This document shows, piece after piece, positions 6,424 to 12,820 of a stretch of DNA of 13,783 nt. Below the pieces are notes generated by a model that worked only from the letters and a program-made list of their open reading frames with translations, was not told the DNA's origin and searched no databases. How positions within the stretch are numbered: position 1 is the first letter of the stretch; each line of letters starts with the position of its first letter. The position numbers and the translations under genes were made by a program. The DNA comes from G021776435 sp046756245 (GTDB taxonomy: Bacteria > Pseudomonadota > Alphaproteobacteria > Caulobacterales > Parvularculaceae), in assembly GCA_046756245.1 (NCBI GenBank), contig JBHHVZ010000075.1, forward strand, positions 1-13,783. The letters are read 5' to 3'.

Positions 6424-7725
6424 ATGCCCACACCGATCCTGATGCCCGCCCTGTCGCCGACCATGGAGGAAGGCGTCCTCGCCAAATGGCTTGTAAAAGA
6501 GGGCGATACGGTTTCTTCCGGCGACGTTATCGCGGAAATCGAGACCGACAAGGCGACGATGGAGGTCGAGGCGGTTGACGAAGGCGTCGTCGGCAAGCTC
6601 CTGGTTTCGGAAGGCGCGGAAGGCGTCAAGGTGAACGCGCCGATCGCGGTGCTGCTGGAGGAAGGCGAGAGCGCCGGTGATATCGACTTGTCGAAGCTCG
6701 GCGGAAACGGCGCAAGCGGCGGCAATCAATCAGTTTCGCAACAAACTCGGCCTAATCGTGAGGTGCGAGCGGCGCAGCCGCAAGCCTCGAAGGATGAGCC
6801 AAAAGCGCAGGCGCCTGCCGCCAATGGCCGCGTGTTAGCCTCGCCGCTCGCCAAACGTCTGGCCGCGAATGAAGGGCTCGATCTTTCGGCTCTCGCCGGC
6901 ACGGGCCCGCGCGGGCGCATCGTCAAGCGCGACATCGAAAAGGCGCTGAAGGAGGGAGCCGGAAAGGCGCCGGCCGCCTTTACGCCGTCGCCGGCGGCGG
7001 TCGACCCGAGGCTTTATCCGCCGGAAAGCTACACCGCGGTGAAGCTCGACGGCATGCGCAAGGTGATCGCCAAACGCCTGACGCAAAGCTTTAATCAGGA
7101 AGTCCCGCACTTTCCGCTCAATATCGACGTCGCGCTCGACAATCTGCTGGCGGCGCGAGCGCGCATCAATGCGGCTTCGCCGAAGGAAGGCGACGAGGCG
7201 TTCAAGCTTTCCGTCAACGATTTCATCATCAAGGCGGCGGCGATGGCGCTAAAGAAAGTCCCGGCCGCCAACGCGACCTATACGGATGAAGCCATTCTCC
7301 TCCACAAGCACGCAGACATCGGCGTCGCGGTGGCCATCGACGGCGGCCTCATTACCCCGATTGTCTGGAAGGCGGAGGAAAAGGGCCTTAAACAGATTTC
7401 CGCCGAAGTGAAAGATATGGCGGCCCGCGCCAAGGCGCGCAAATTAAAGCCCGAGGAATATCAGGGCGGCACCTTTTCGGTGTCCAATCTCGGCATGTTC
7501 GGGATCAAATCCTTCGCGTCGATCGTCAATCAACCCCACGGCGCCATCCTGTCGGTCGGCGTCGGGGAAGAGCGCCCCGTGGTCAGGGACGGCGAGCTCG
7601 AAATCGCCACGGTGATGACGGTGACGCTGACCTGCGATCATCGCGTCGTCGACGGCGCGGTCGGGGCGGCGTTTCTCGCCGCCTTTAAACAGTTCATCGA
7701 AGAACCGGCGGCGATGTTGCTCTAG
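6424..7725 (+). CDS. pdhC: Dihydrolipoyllysine acetyltransferase, E2 of pyruvate dehydrogenase
   Basis: A 433-residue E2, the core of the PDH complex, which moves the acetyl group from lipoyl lysine to CoA. Residues 1-80 are one lipoyl domain with K43 in ETDKA. Residues 81-134 are a linker with an in-frame palindromic repeat (about 110-126). Residues 136-172 are the peripheral subunit-binding domain (VLASPLAKRLA, then GTGPRGRIVKRDI) that holds E3 or E1. Residues 200-433 are the trimeric acyltransferase domain with the catalytic DHRVVDG: H406 and D410. The ATG at 6424 is preceded by AAAGG at 6412-6416. A longer frame from a TTG at 6403 would only add seven residues and has no better ribosome site. 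It is the only E2 in the window and lies between a secreted-protein gene and a convergent glycosyltransferase, not directly behind pdhB. Confidence 0.97.
   Translation: MPTPILMPALSPTMEEGVLAKWLVKEGDTVSSGDVIAEIETDKATMEVEAVDEGVVGKLLVSEGAEGVKVNAPIAVLLEEGESAGDIDLSKLGGNGASGGNQSVSQQTRPNREVRAAQPQASKDEPKAQAPAANGRVLASPLAKRLAANEGLDLSALAGTGPRGRIVKRDIEKALKEGAGKAPAAFTPSPAAVDPRLYPPESYTAVKLDGMRKVIAKRLTQSFNQEVPHFPLNIDVALDNLLAARARINAASPKEGDEAFKLSVNDFIIKAAAMALKKVPAANATYTDEAILLHKHADIGVAVAIDGGLITPIVWKAEEKGLKQISAEVKDMAARAKARKLKPEEYQGGTFSVSNLGMFGIKSFASIVNQPHGAILSVGVGEERPVVRDGELEIATVMTVTLTCDHRVVDGAVGAAFLAAFKQFIEEPAAMLL
6751..6800 (+). repeat. In-frame palindromic repeat, copy C (inside pdhC linker)
   Basis: A diverged 50-base copy of element B. 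The left arm has decayed (CTAATCGTGAGG against CTCATCCTGAGG), while the right arm CCTCGAAGGATGAG (6785-6798) is intact. It starts on a codon boundary and gives residues 110 to 126 of PdhC, including REVRAAQPQASKDEP. It is 6 bases (two codons) longer than copy B in the loop. Its right flank GCGCAGGCGC matches that of copy B, so the two probably share one origin by duplication or gene conversion of the lipoyl-linker segment. Confidence 0.8.
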
Positions 7726-7726
7726 C

Positions 7727-8599
7727 TTATGCGGGCGCTCGGCGCAGCGCGCCGGATTTGAGAGTTTTCAGCATCGCCCGGTCGACCCAGTAATTGACAG
7801 GATCGCGGCGCGGCTCAAGCGCGGCCAACCGGTCTTCCGTATAAATATCGTAGATATTTTCCGGCATGGCTGCGGTGCCGCGCGATTTCAGCACCCGATA
7901 GAGTATCTGTTTTTGGTAATGCCGTTCCGAATAGCGTTTAAGGCGCCGATAGTAAATTTTCAGGTCGCGCGCATTCAGTCCGAGCGAGTCAAAATAAAAC
8001 AGCGCGCCGGGCGCGACGGCGATGCGGTCCTTATGGCCGTCGTCATAGCCGCCTTTCAGGTTGGTGTGCATCAGATAGCTTAGAATGCCGTCTTCGCCCT
8101 TCGCGCCGAAAGGCAGCCGAATGTCGCGCTCCCTGACGGCGTCAAATCCTTTTCGGCTTAGGGCGTAAAGATTGCCGCTCAGATATTGTCTCGCCAGAAG
8201 CCGGCGCGACCAGGCGCGGCGATTGCGTCCCGAACCGGGCAGGGCGGCGGCGGCGTAAGCGAGCGGATTGGCTTCAAAGGCGGCCGCGAGCGCCGGAATC
8301 GAACCCGGCGCGGGCGTAATGTCGGCGTCAATGAAAACATGCATGTCGGCGTCGCCCGCGAACCGGTAAAGATAATCGTTCCAGGCGCCGGCCTTGTCGC
8401 CGACCGGCGTCTCGTGAACATGAACCCGGCGATCCACGGCGGCGAATGCGTTTGCAGCTTTCGCCGTTCCGTCGGTCGCGCCGTTGACCATGATATGGGT
8501 TTGAAGGCGCAGACCGCAGGCGGCGTCCTCAAGCGCGGCGAGGCAGCGCGGCAGCAGCCTTTCCTCGTTATGCGCAAAGATGCAGACAGACCAGTACAT
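7727..8599 (-). CDS. Family 2 glycosyltransferase (GT-A fold)
   Basis: A 290-residue soluble glycosyltransferase that would move a sugar from a nucleotide-sugar donor to an unknown acceptor. The N-terminal VCIFAHNEERLL (5-16) is the usual donor-binding opening, NGATDGT (39-45) follows, and the metal-binding DxD is D91-A-D93 (FIDADITP). G168-E169-D170 is the candidate ED catalytic-base motif. No membrane segment is visible; the C-terminal third is rich in Arg, Lys and Tyr (YYRRLKRYSERHYQKQ), which suits peripheral membrane contact. It ends one base after the pdhC stop, in convergent orientation. No ribosome site stands at the usual distance from the ATG (GGGGGAG is about 15 bases away), so the start is less certain than the protein. 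Confidence 0.88.
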   Translation of the reverse strand: MYWSVCIFAHNEERLLPRCLAALEDAACGLRLQTHIMVNGATDGTAKAANAFAAVDRRVHVHETPVGDKAGAWNDYLYRFAGDADMHVFIDADITPAPGSIPALAAAFEANPLAYAAAALPGSGRNRRAWSRRLLARQYLSGNLYALSRKGFDAVRERDIRLPFGAKGEDGILSYLMHTNLKGGYDDGHKDRIAVAPGALFYFDSLGLNARDLKIYYRRLKRYSERHYQKQILYRVLKSRGTAAMPENIYDIYTEDRLAALEPRRDPVNYWVDRAMLKTLKSGALRRAPA

Positions 8600-8651
8600 G
8601 GTTAATGCGATCGCTCCCCCGTTGCCGGGTCTGCGCGATGCAAGCGCCGTG

Positions 8652-8757
8652 CTAGAGCATGTTCTCCGAAATGCGAGTCGGAGAACATGCTCTAGGTTTT
8701 TGTTTTGTCGCGCATTTTATCCGAAACCCGGTTCCCACTTTTCGGAATGCGCTCTAG
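8652..8757. repeat. Composite palindromic element with 18-base perfect stem
   Basis: The first half is a perfect 18-base inverted repeat, 8652-8669 against 8678-8695 (starting CTAGAGCATG, ending CATGCTCTAG) with an 8-base loop. It is followed by TTTTTGTTTTG. The second half is a bulged hairpin: GCGCATT (8710-8716) with AATGCGC (8746-8752) and CCGAAA (8721-8726) with TTTCGG (8740-8745), loop centred on CCCGGTTCCCAC. The outer edges CTAGAGC and GCTCTAG are themselves complementary, so the whole is one nested palindrome. Parts resemble repeats abundant in Rhizobiales genomes (recalled, not searched). It fills the gap between the glycosyltransferase gene and the small-gene group. Confidence 0.8.
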
Positions 8758-8768
8758 AGGCGGAAACG

Positions 8769-9065
8769 CTAGGCGCCGTTCTGCGTTTCGTCGCTGTCTT
8801 TCGCGGGCGGATCGGATTCGCGTAAAGGTCGGGAGATCGCCTCGGGCAACGCATTCTGCGCGCGGTCGAGTTGCCGGTCGAACCACGGCCAGATACGCCG
8901 CAATCCGCGCAACACAGGCCGCGCGAACGGCGCGACAACAGTCAGGATGACAAGGCCCAGAATGACAAAGACGAAGCCGAACGGCGTCGGCGCAATCATC
9001 ATCGCCAGCCCGAACAGGATCAAGGCGACGGCGAAGATGGCCACCAGAAGATTGAAAATGAACAT
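8769..9065 (-). CDS. PGPGW-like small membrane protein
   Basis: A 98-residue protein with two membrane segments (about 4-25 and 28-46) joined by PTPFGFVFVILGLVIL, the position of the PGPGW motif in the transmembrane family of that name. A basic amphipathic stretch follows (RPVLRGLRRIWPWFDRQLDRA) and then an acidic tail, so the C-terminus is probably cytoplasmic. The function is unknown. It is paralogous to the gene just upstream, 9 bases away, with the same layout and a shared WPWFD/WRWFD turn and PLRE motif. GGAGGA lies about 13 bases before the ATG, rather far. Confidence 0.72.
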   Translation of the reverse strand: MFIFNLLVAIFAVALILFGLAMMIAPTPFGFVFVILGLVILTVVAPFARPVLRGLRRIWPWFDRQLDRAQNALPEAISRPLRESDPPAKDSDETQNGA

Positions 9066-9074
9066 GGTTCTAAA

Positions 9075-9386
9075 TTAATCCTCCGTCCGGTGTTTTTCAT
9101 TCGCCAATTTTTCCGACCCGGCGCCGGGCTCCGGCTCGGTTTCGCGCAATGGGTCCCGGTAGCGCTCCGGCGCGCGTTCGGCGACGGCCCTGACCAATGA
9201 GTCGAACCAGCGCCAGCGCTTTCGAAGCGCCTTTAAAAGAGGCCGCGCCCGCGGGTTGGCCAGCGCGATTGCGGTCAGTCCGAGAACGATGGCGAGCACG
9301 CCTACCGGCAACGGCGTCAACGCCGCAATGACGCCGTAGAGTATGACGACGAGGGCGGCGACAGTGACGATGATGCGAACAAGCAT
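9075..9386 (-). CDS. PGPGW-like small membrane protein, paralogue
   Basis: A 103-residue relative of the neighbouring gene: two membrane segments (about 3-22 and 26-44), the PLPVGVLAIVLGL turn, then LLKALRKRWRWFDSLV and a charged tail with DPLRETEPEPG. The ATG at 9386 is preferred because it opens the first membrane segment directly and lies 7 bases after the stop of the 95-residue gene. The frame is open to an ATG at 9434, but that would overlap the upstream gene by 41 bases and add a non-membrane leader. The tandem pair suggests a duplication. The function is unknown. Confidence 0.72.
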   Translation of the reverse strand: MLVRIIVTVAALVVILYGVIAALTPLPVGVLAIVLGLTAIALANPRARPLLKALRKRWRWFDSLVRAVAERAPERYRDPLRETEPEPGAGSEKLANEKHRTED

Positions 9387-9393
9387 GGCGCGC

Positions 9394-9681
9394 TCAATCG
9401 CCTTTCGCCAGCGGTATGATTTCGACATCGACAAGCGCGTTGCCGCTCGCCGGATCGAGCCAGATCTTGTTGTAGGCTTTGCGAACGATCGCTTCGCCGA
9501 CCTGCAGTTCCTGCGTCACGCCGTCGAACTGCACCTTGACTTCGTTCGCGCGTTTGCCTTCGGGCGGCTCGTCGAACAGAAACTTGACGGAAAAGATGAC
9601 GCCGCCGCCTTTCTTGCTTTCGAACATCGGCCAGCGGCGGTCGACAAAAAGGCTTTTCAGCTCGAATTTCGCAACGGTCAT
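9394..9681 (-). CDS. Small conserved-looking protein of unknown function (95 aa)
   Basis: A 95-residue soluble protein I do not recognise. It is predicted to be mostly beta (FELKSLFVD, GGGVIFSVKFLFDE, NEVKVQFDG, NALVDVEIIPL) without cysteines, signal peptide or membrane segment. The ATG at 9681 is set by AGAGGGA a few bases before it; a longer frame to 9717 lacks such a site. It is the first gene of a three-gene group with the two PGPGW-like proteins (7- and 9-base gaps), so it is probably co-transcribed with them. A TTGACG at 9753-9748 on the minus strand could be a -35 box, but no good -10 follows. Confidence 0.65.
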   Translation of the reverse strand: MTVAKFELKSLFVDRRWPMFESKKGGGVIFSVKFLFDEPPEGKRANEVKVQFDGVTQELQVGEAIVRKAYNKIWLDPASGNALVDVEIIPLAKGD

Positions 9682-9834
9682 GTTTTCCCTCTGGATTCCG
9701 ACAGCGCATAGGAACAAAGCCTAACACGAATGGGAGCAAAAACGAGGCGTCAATGCGGATTATCAATTCGTCGGCGCGGCGCAGCAGGCCGTCTGGCGCA
9801 GGAATTATTGACGATGTTTTGGGCCTCCCCGAAG

Positions 9835-11592
9835 TCAGCAATCCGCGCCCGCCGCGCAGGCGCCGCCGCCGGGCATGCGCGTGTCAGTGTAGCCGTAGGT
9901 CCAGCCGTCCTTATAGAGAACGGTTTGCGGGCGGGCGTACCAGTCCAGCGGCGTCAATTCGTGTCCTTTTGCTTCGAGCAGGCGCTTTGCGTCTTCGCTC
10001 AATCCCGGCTCGTAATACAGCGTATCAGGAAGCCACTGATGATGAATGCGCGGGTGATCGGTCGCATCGGCGATGTTCATGCCGCGGTCGACGACATTGA
10101 CGATAACCTGCAGCACCGTTGTGATAATGCGCGCGCCGCCGGCCGCACCGGTCGCCATGAAAGGTTCGCCGTCCTTGAAGACGAGTGTCGGCGCCATCGA
10201 GCTCAAGGGCCGCTTGCCCGCAGCGATAGAATTTTTCTCGCCGCCCACAAGTCCGTAGGCGTTCGGCTGGCCCGGCGCGGCGGAAAAGTCGTCCATTTCG
10301 TTGTTGAGAAGAACGCCCGTTCCTGGAACGACAATGCCGGAACCAAAGCTCAAATTAAGCGTGTAGGTGTTGGCGACCATATTGCCGTCGCGGTCGACGA
10401 CGGAGATTTGCGTCGTATCGGGACTTTCATAGGGGGTCGGGTCGCCTTCGCGCAGTTCGGAGGATGGCGTCGCCTTCTTAGGGTCGATGTCGGCGACACG
10501 CCGTATCGCGTAGGCTTTCGAAATGAGGCCTTCGATCGGGACATCAACGAAATCCGGGTCGCCGAGCAGAACCGCGCGGTCGGCGTAGGCGCGGCGCATC
10601 GCCTCGGCCATGAAATGCAGCGCCTCGGCGCTGTCGCCGTCGGAAGCGTAAGCGGGACGTGTCTCAAGCATGTTGAGAATCTGGATGATGTGGACGCCGC
10701 CCGAGCTTGGCGGCGGCATCGAATGAATCTCGTAGCCGCGATAATGGCCGGTCACCGGCGCGCGCTCGACGACCGTATAGGCGGCGAGGTCTTCGCGCGT
10801 AACAAGGCCGCCATTAGCCGCCATGTCGTCGGCGATGGCGTCGGCGACCCAGCCCTTGTAGAAGCCGGCGCGGCCGTTTTTTGCAATCGCTTTCAAAACG
10901 CGCGCGAGGTCCTTGCGGCGCATGATATCGCCCGGCAGATAACCCGACCCGTCGGGCTTGAAAAATTCCGCGAACGCCGTCGGGTCGCGGCTTAAGAGGT
11001 CGCGCTCGGCCTCCAGCATCGCGGCGGCGAAATAGGACAGGGGATAGCCCTTGTCCGCCAGCCGGATGGCCGGGGCGAGCACGGCTTTACGCGGCAGCCG
11101 GCCGTATTTTTCATGCGCGTAAAGAAGCCCAGCGACGGTTCCGGGCGTGCCGGCGGCTTTGTGCGTATGCCGAATGCTTTCCGTATCGACTGCGCCGTCC
11201 TCGCCGATAAACATGTCGCGGGCCGCGGCGGCCGGCGCCGTTTCGCGATAATCGATGGTGACGGTCTTTCCCTCCGCGCGCATGTGCACGAGCATGAATC
11301 CGCCGCCGCCGAGATTGCCGGCGCGCGGATAGGTGACGGCGAGCGCAAATGCGGTCGCGACCGCAGCGTCGACCGCATTGCCGCCTGCGGCCAGAATGTC
11401 GGCGCCGACTTGCGCCGCGATACGTTCTTCCGCCGCGACCATGCCGTCCTGACCGGCGTTCGGGTGGTGAACGGCGTCAGGAAGCGGCGGAGTCTGTGCA
11501 AGCGTCTGGCTCGCCGCGAAGACGAACGCCGCCATGAGGGCGATGAGAATTTGAAGCGGGCCGACAGTTCCGAAAGAATGGCGCATCTGCAT
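9835..11592 (-). CDS. ggt: Gamma-glutamyltransferase
   Basis: A 585-residue periplasmic gamma-glutamyltransferase that hydrolyses or transfers the gamma-glutamyl group of glutathione. Residues 1-33 are a signal peptide (hydrophobic core 14-29, cut near TLA-QT). The proenzyme is expected to cleave before T393 in D392-TTQISVVD, making T393 the N-terminal nucleophile of the small subunit. Substrate residues are present: R116 in DYRETAP, NNEMDDFS (430-437), S464-S465 in PLSSMAPT, and GG at 485-486 in the TGAAGGARIITT loop. The length is family-typical. The usual basic and polar C-terminal tail is replaced by GGGACAAGADC with two cysteines. Two start codons (11592 and 11586) fit; the first is used. 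It follows the haloalkane dehalogenase gene by 22 bases, so an operon is likely. Confidence 0.95.
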   Translation of the reverse strand: MQMRHSFGTVGPLQILIALMAAFVFAASQTLAQTPPLPDAVHHPNAGQDGMVAAEERIAAQVGADILAAGGNAVDAAVATAFALAVTYPRAGNLGGGGFMLVHMRAEGKTVTIDYRETAPAAAARDMFIGEDGAVDTESIRHTHKAAGTPGTVAGLLYAHEKYGRLPRKAVLAPAIRLADKGYPLSYFAAAMLEAERDLLSRDPTAFAEFFKPDGSGYLPGDIMRRKDLARVLKAIAKNGRAGFYKGWVADAIADDMAANGGLVTREDLAAYTVVERAPVTGHYRGYEIHSMPPPSSGGVHIIQILNMLETRPAYASDGDSAEALHFMAEAMRRAYADRAVLLGDPDFVDVPIEGLISKAYAIRRVADIDPKKATPSSELREGDPTPYESPDTTQISVVDRDGNMVANTYTLNLSFGSGIVVPGTGVLLNNEMDDFSAAPGQPNAYGLVGGEKNSIAAGKRPLSSMAPTLVFKDGEPFMATGAAGGARIITTVLQVIVNVVDRGMNIADATDHPRIHHQWLPDTLYYEPGLSEDAKRLLEAKGHELTPLDWYARPQTVLYKDGWTYGYTDTRMPGGGACAAGADC

Positions 11593-11614
11593 TTTCTTTG
11601 ATGACGCCGTGCGC

Positions 11615-12559
11615 TCAGGCGAGGCCGAATTTTTCGAGCGCGGCGCGGGCGATTCCCTCGCCCCATTCCTGCACGAAATGGCCGGCGGCTGCGACCTCCA
11701 TCGGCTCGGGGCAGTTGCGGATAAACTTGCGCAGATGCGCCATCGCCGGGGGCCCGAGCACCGGGTCCTGAATGCCTACGCCCATGAAAGTCTCGCCGCG
11801 CCAGTCTTCCGACCAGAACTTGCGCGCCGCAAGCGATGTTTCGACGCCTTCGCTTGCGATGTCGGTGAGCGCTTCGCCTTCGGCGCCCTTCAGCATCACG
11901 AGTTCGGGAAAGCGCCGTACGCCGCCCTTGTACGAGCCATCCGGGAACGGCGCGGCGTAGGCGGCTGCCTCTTCGTCAGAAAGAATCGGCGTTGCGCGCT
12001 TCATCAACGACGCGATGTCGAGGTCCGGGTTGGCTTTGCAATAGGCCCGCCACATGGCGAACCCTTCGCCGGCGTTCTCCCCGGCGGGAAGCCCGGTGTT
12101 CATGACCAGAAGCCGCGTATAGCGCGCCGGCGCTTCCATCGGCAGGGTGAGGCCCAGAACCCCGCCCCAGTCCTGGCAGACAAGGCAGATATTTTTGAGG
12201 TCGAGCTTTTCGACAAACGCCAGAAGCGCGTCGCGGTGGAAATGATAGGTGTAGGCCGCATCCTCGACCGGCTTGTCCGAACGCCCGAAGCCGAACATGT
12301 CGAGCGCGACGGCACGATGACCCCCTTTTTGAGAATTGGCGCGGGTGAAGACCGGGATCATTTTCCGGTAAAGATAGGCCCATGTCGGCTCGCCATGCAG
12401 GCACAGGAACGTGACGTCGGCGTCGGCCGGGCCCTCGTCCACATAATGCATGCGCAAGCCCTCATAGCCCGGCAGGTCGTCCACATAGCGCGGCGCGTAG
12501 GGCCAGCCGGGGAGGTTTTCGAAACGCTCGTCGGGGGTTCTCAAGGCCTTGATCGGCAT
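11615..12559 (-). CDS. Haloalkane dehalogenase, subfamily I (alpha/beta-hydrolase)
   Basis: A 314-residue alpha/beta-hydrolase close to Xanthobacter DhlA by motif. It would hydrolyse haloalkanes to alcohol and halide. The catalytic set is complete: nucleophile D130 in VCQDWGG, acid D265 in GIQDPVLGP and base H293 in AAGHFVQEWGE. The halide-stabilising tryptophans of this subfamily also appear, W131 next to the nucleophile and W170 in the cap (FAMWRAY). The oxyanion motif HGEPTWAYLY (55-64) and FGFGRSDKP match as well. The start at 12559 is supported by AAGGAGA about 8 bases upstream; the frame is open to 12658 but into repeat sequence. Epoxide hydrolases share the fold but lack this Trp pair and have Tyr residues in the cap, so dehalogenase is the better call; natural substrates are unknown. 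Confidence 0.88.
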   Translation of the reverse strand: MPIKALRTPDERFENLPGWPYAPRYVDDLPGYEGLRMHYVDEGPADADVTFLCLHGEPTWAYLYRKMIPVFTRANSQKGGHRAVALDMFGFGRSDKPVEDAAYTYHFHRDALLAFVEKLDLKNICLVCQDWGGVLGLTLPMEAPARYTRLLVMNTGLPAGENAGEGFAMWRAYCKANPDLDIASLMKRATPILSDEEAAAYAAPFPDGSYKGGVRRFPELVMLKGAEGEALTDIASEGVETSLAARKFWSEDWRGETFMGVGIQDPVLGPPAMAHLRKFIRNCPEPMEVAAAGHFVQEWGEGIARAALEKFGLA

Positions 12560-12670
12560 CGGCGGGGTCTCCTTGTCGCGGGCGGTTTCAATCTCTTGCG
12601 GCGCCGCTATAGTCGCGCGGAATTCCGGCGCGGGGCAACGCCCGGCCGCAGTAACCAAGACTCCCTTCGC

Positions 12671-12692
12671 CGTCCCGGATCAAGTCCGGGAC
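12671..12692. repeat. Inverted repeat GTCCCGGA/TCCGGGAC
   Basis: Perfect 8-base arms (12672-12679 and 12685-12692) with TCAAG between them. It is a shorter relative of the CCGGG...AAGTCCGGG element at 4191-4276 and the first of four hairpins between the dehalogenase and lpd. Confidence 0.7.
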
Positions 12693-12696
12693 GCTG

Positions 12697-12718
12697 CTTC
12701 CCCCGCAAGCGGGGGAAG
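12697..12718. repeat. Perfect hairpin CTTCCCCCGC/GCGGGGGAAG
   Basis: Ten-base perfect stem with two unpaired bases (AA). It is very GC-rich with only AAT after it, so it is not a clear intrinsic terminator. Immediately follows the repeat at 12671. Confidence 0.75.
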
Positions 12719-12747
12719 AATCACATTGCTGCAGCCGCGGTGCTATT

Positions 12748-12785
12748 CCTCCCCCGTTTACGGGGGAGGTGTCCGCGAAGCGGAC
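12748..12785. repeat. Double hairpin upstream of lpd
   Basis: Two perfect stems back to back: CCTCCCCCG (12748-12756) with CGGGGGAGG (12761-12769), loop TTTA; then GTCCGC (12771-12776) with GCGGAC (12780-12785), loop GAA. Together with GGAGGGGGT after it, this is a known-looking dispersed repeat of Alphaproteobacteria (recalled). It ends about 35 bases before the lpd start, so it lies in, or just before, the lpd leader. Confidence 0.75.
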
Positions 12786-12820
12786 GGAGGGGGTTGAACG
12801 AGAAGGAAAGAGACAAAACC

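Noticed and set aside
8652..8706. Intrinsic terminator (hairpin plus T-run)
   Set aside because: The T-run is on the plus strand, but the flanking genes are on the minus strand; no plus-strand transcript is expected here.
9387..9434. Longer start for the second PGPGW-like protein
   Set aside because: It would overlap the upstream gene by 41 bases and add a polar leader before the first membrane segment.
9730..10995. 421-codon open frame on the plus strand
   Set aside because: It lies opposite ggt, whose catalytic motifs are complete. The translation is Arg/Ala/Val/Gly-rich with no family motif, as expected for an antisense frame in GC-rich DNA.
12560..12658. 33-residue extension of the haloalkane dehalogenase
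   Set aside because: A good ribosome site stands before the ATG at 12559, and the extension has no similarity to the family's N-terminus.
12671..12785. CRISPR-like array before lpd
   Set aside because: The four stems differ in sequence and spacing; there is no constant repeat with unique spacers.
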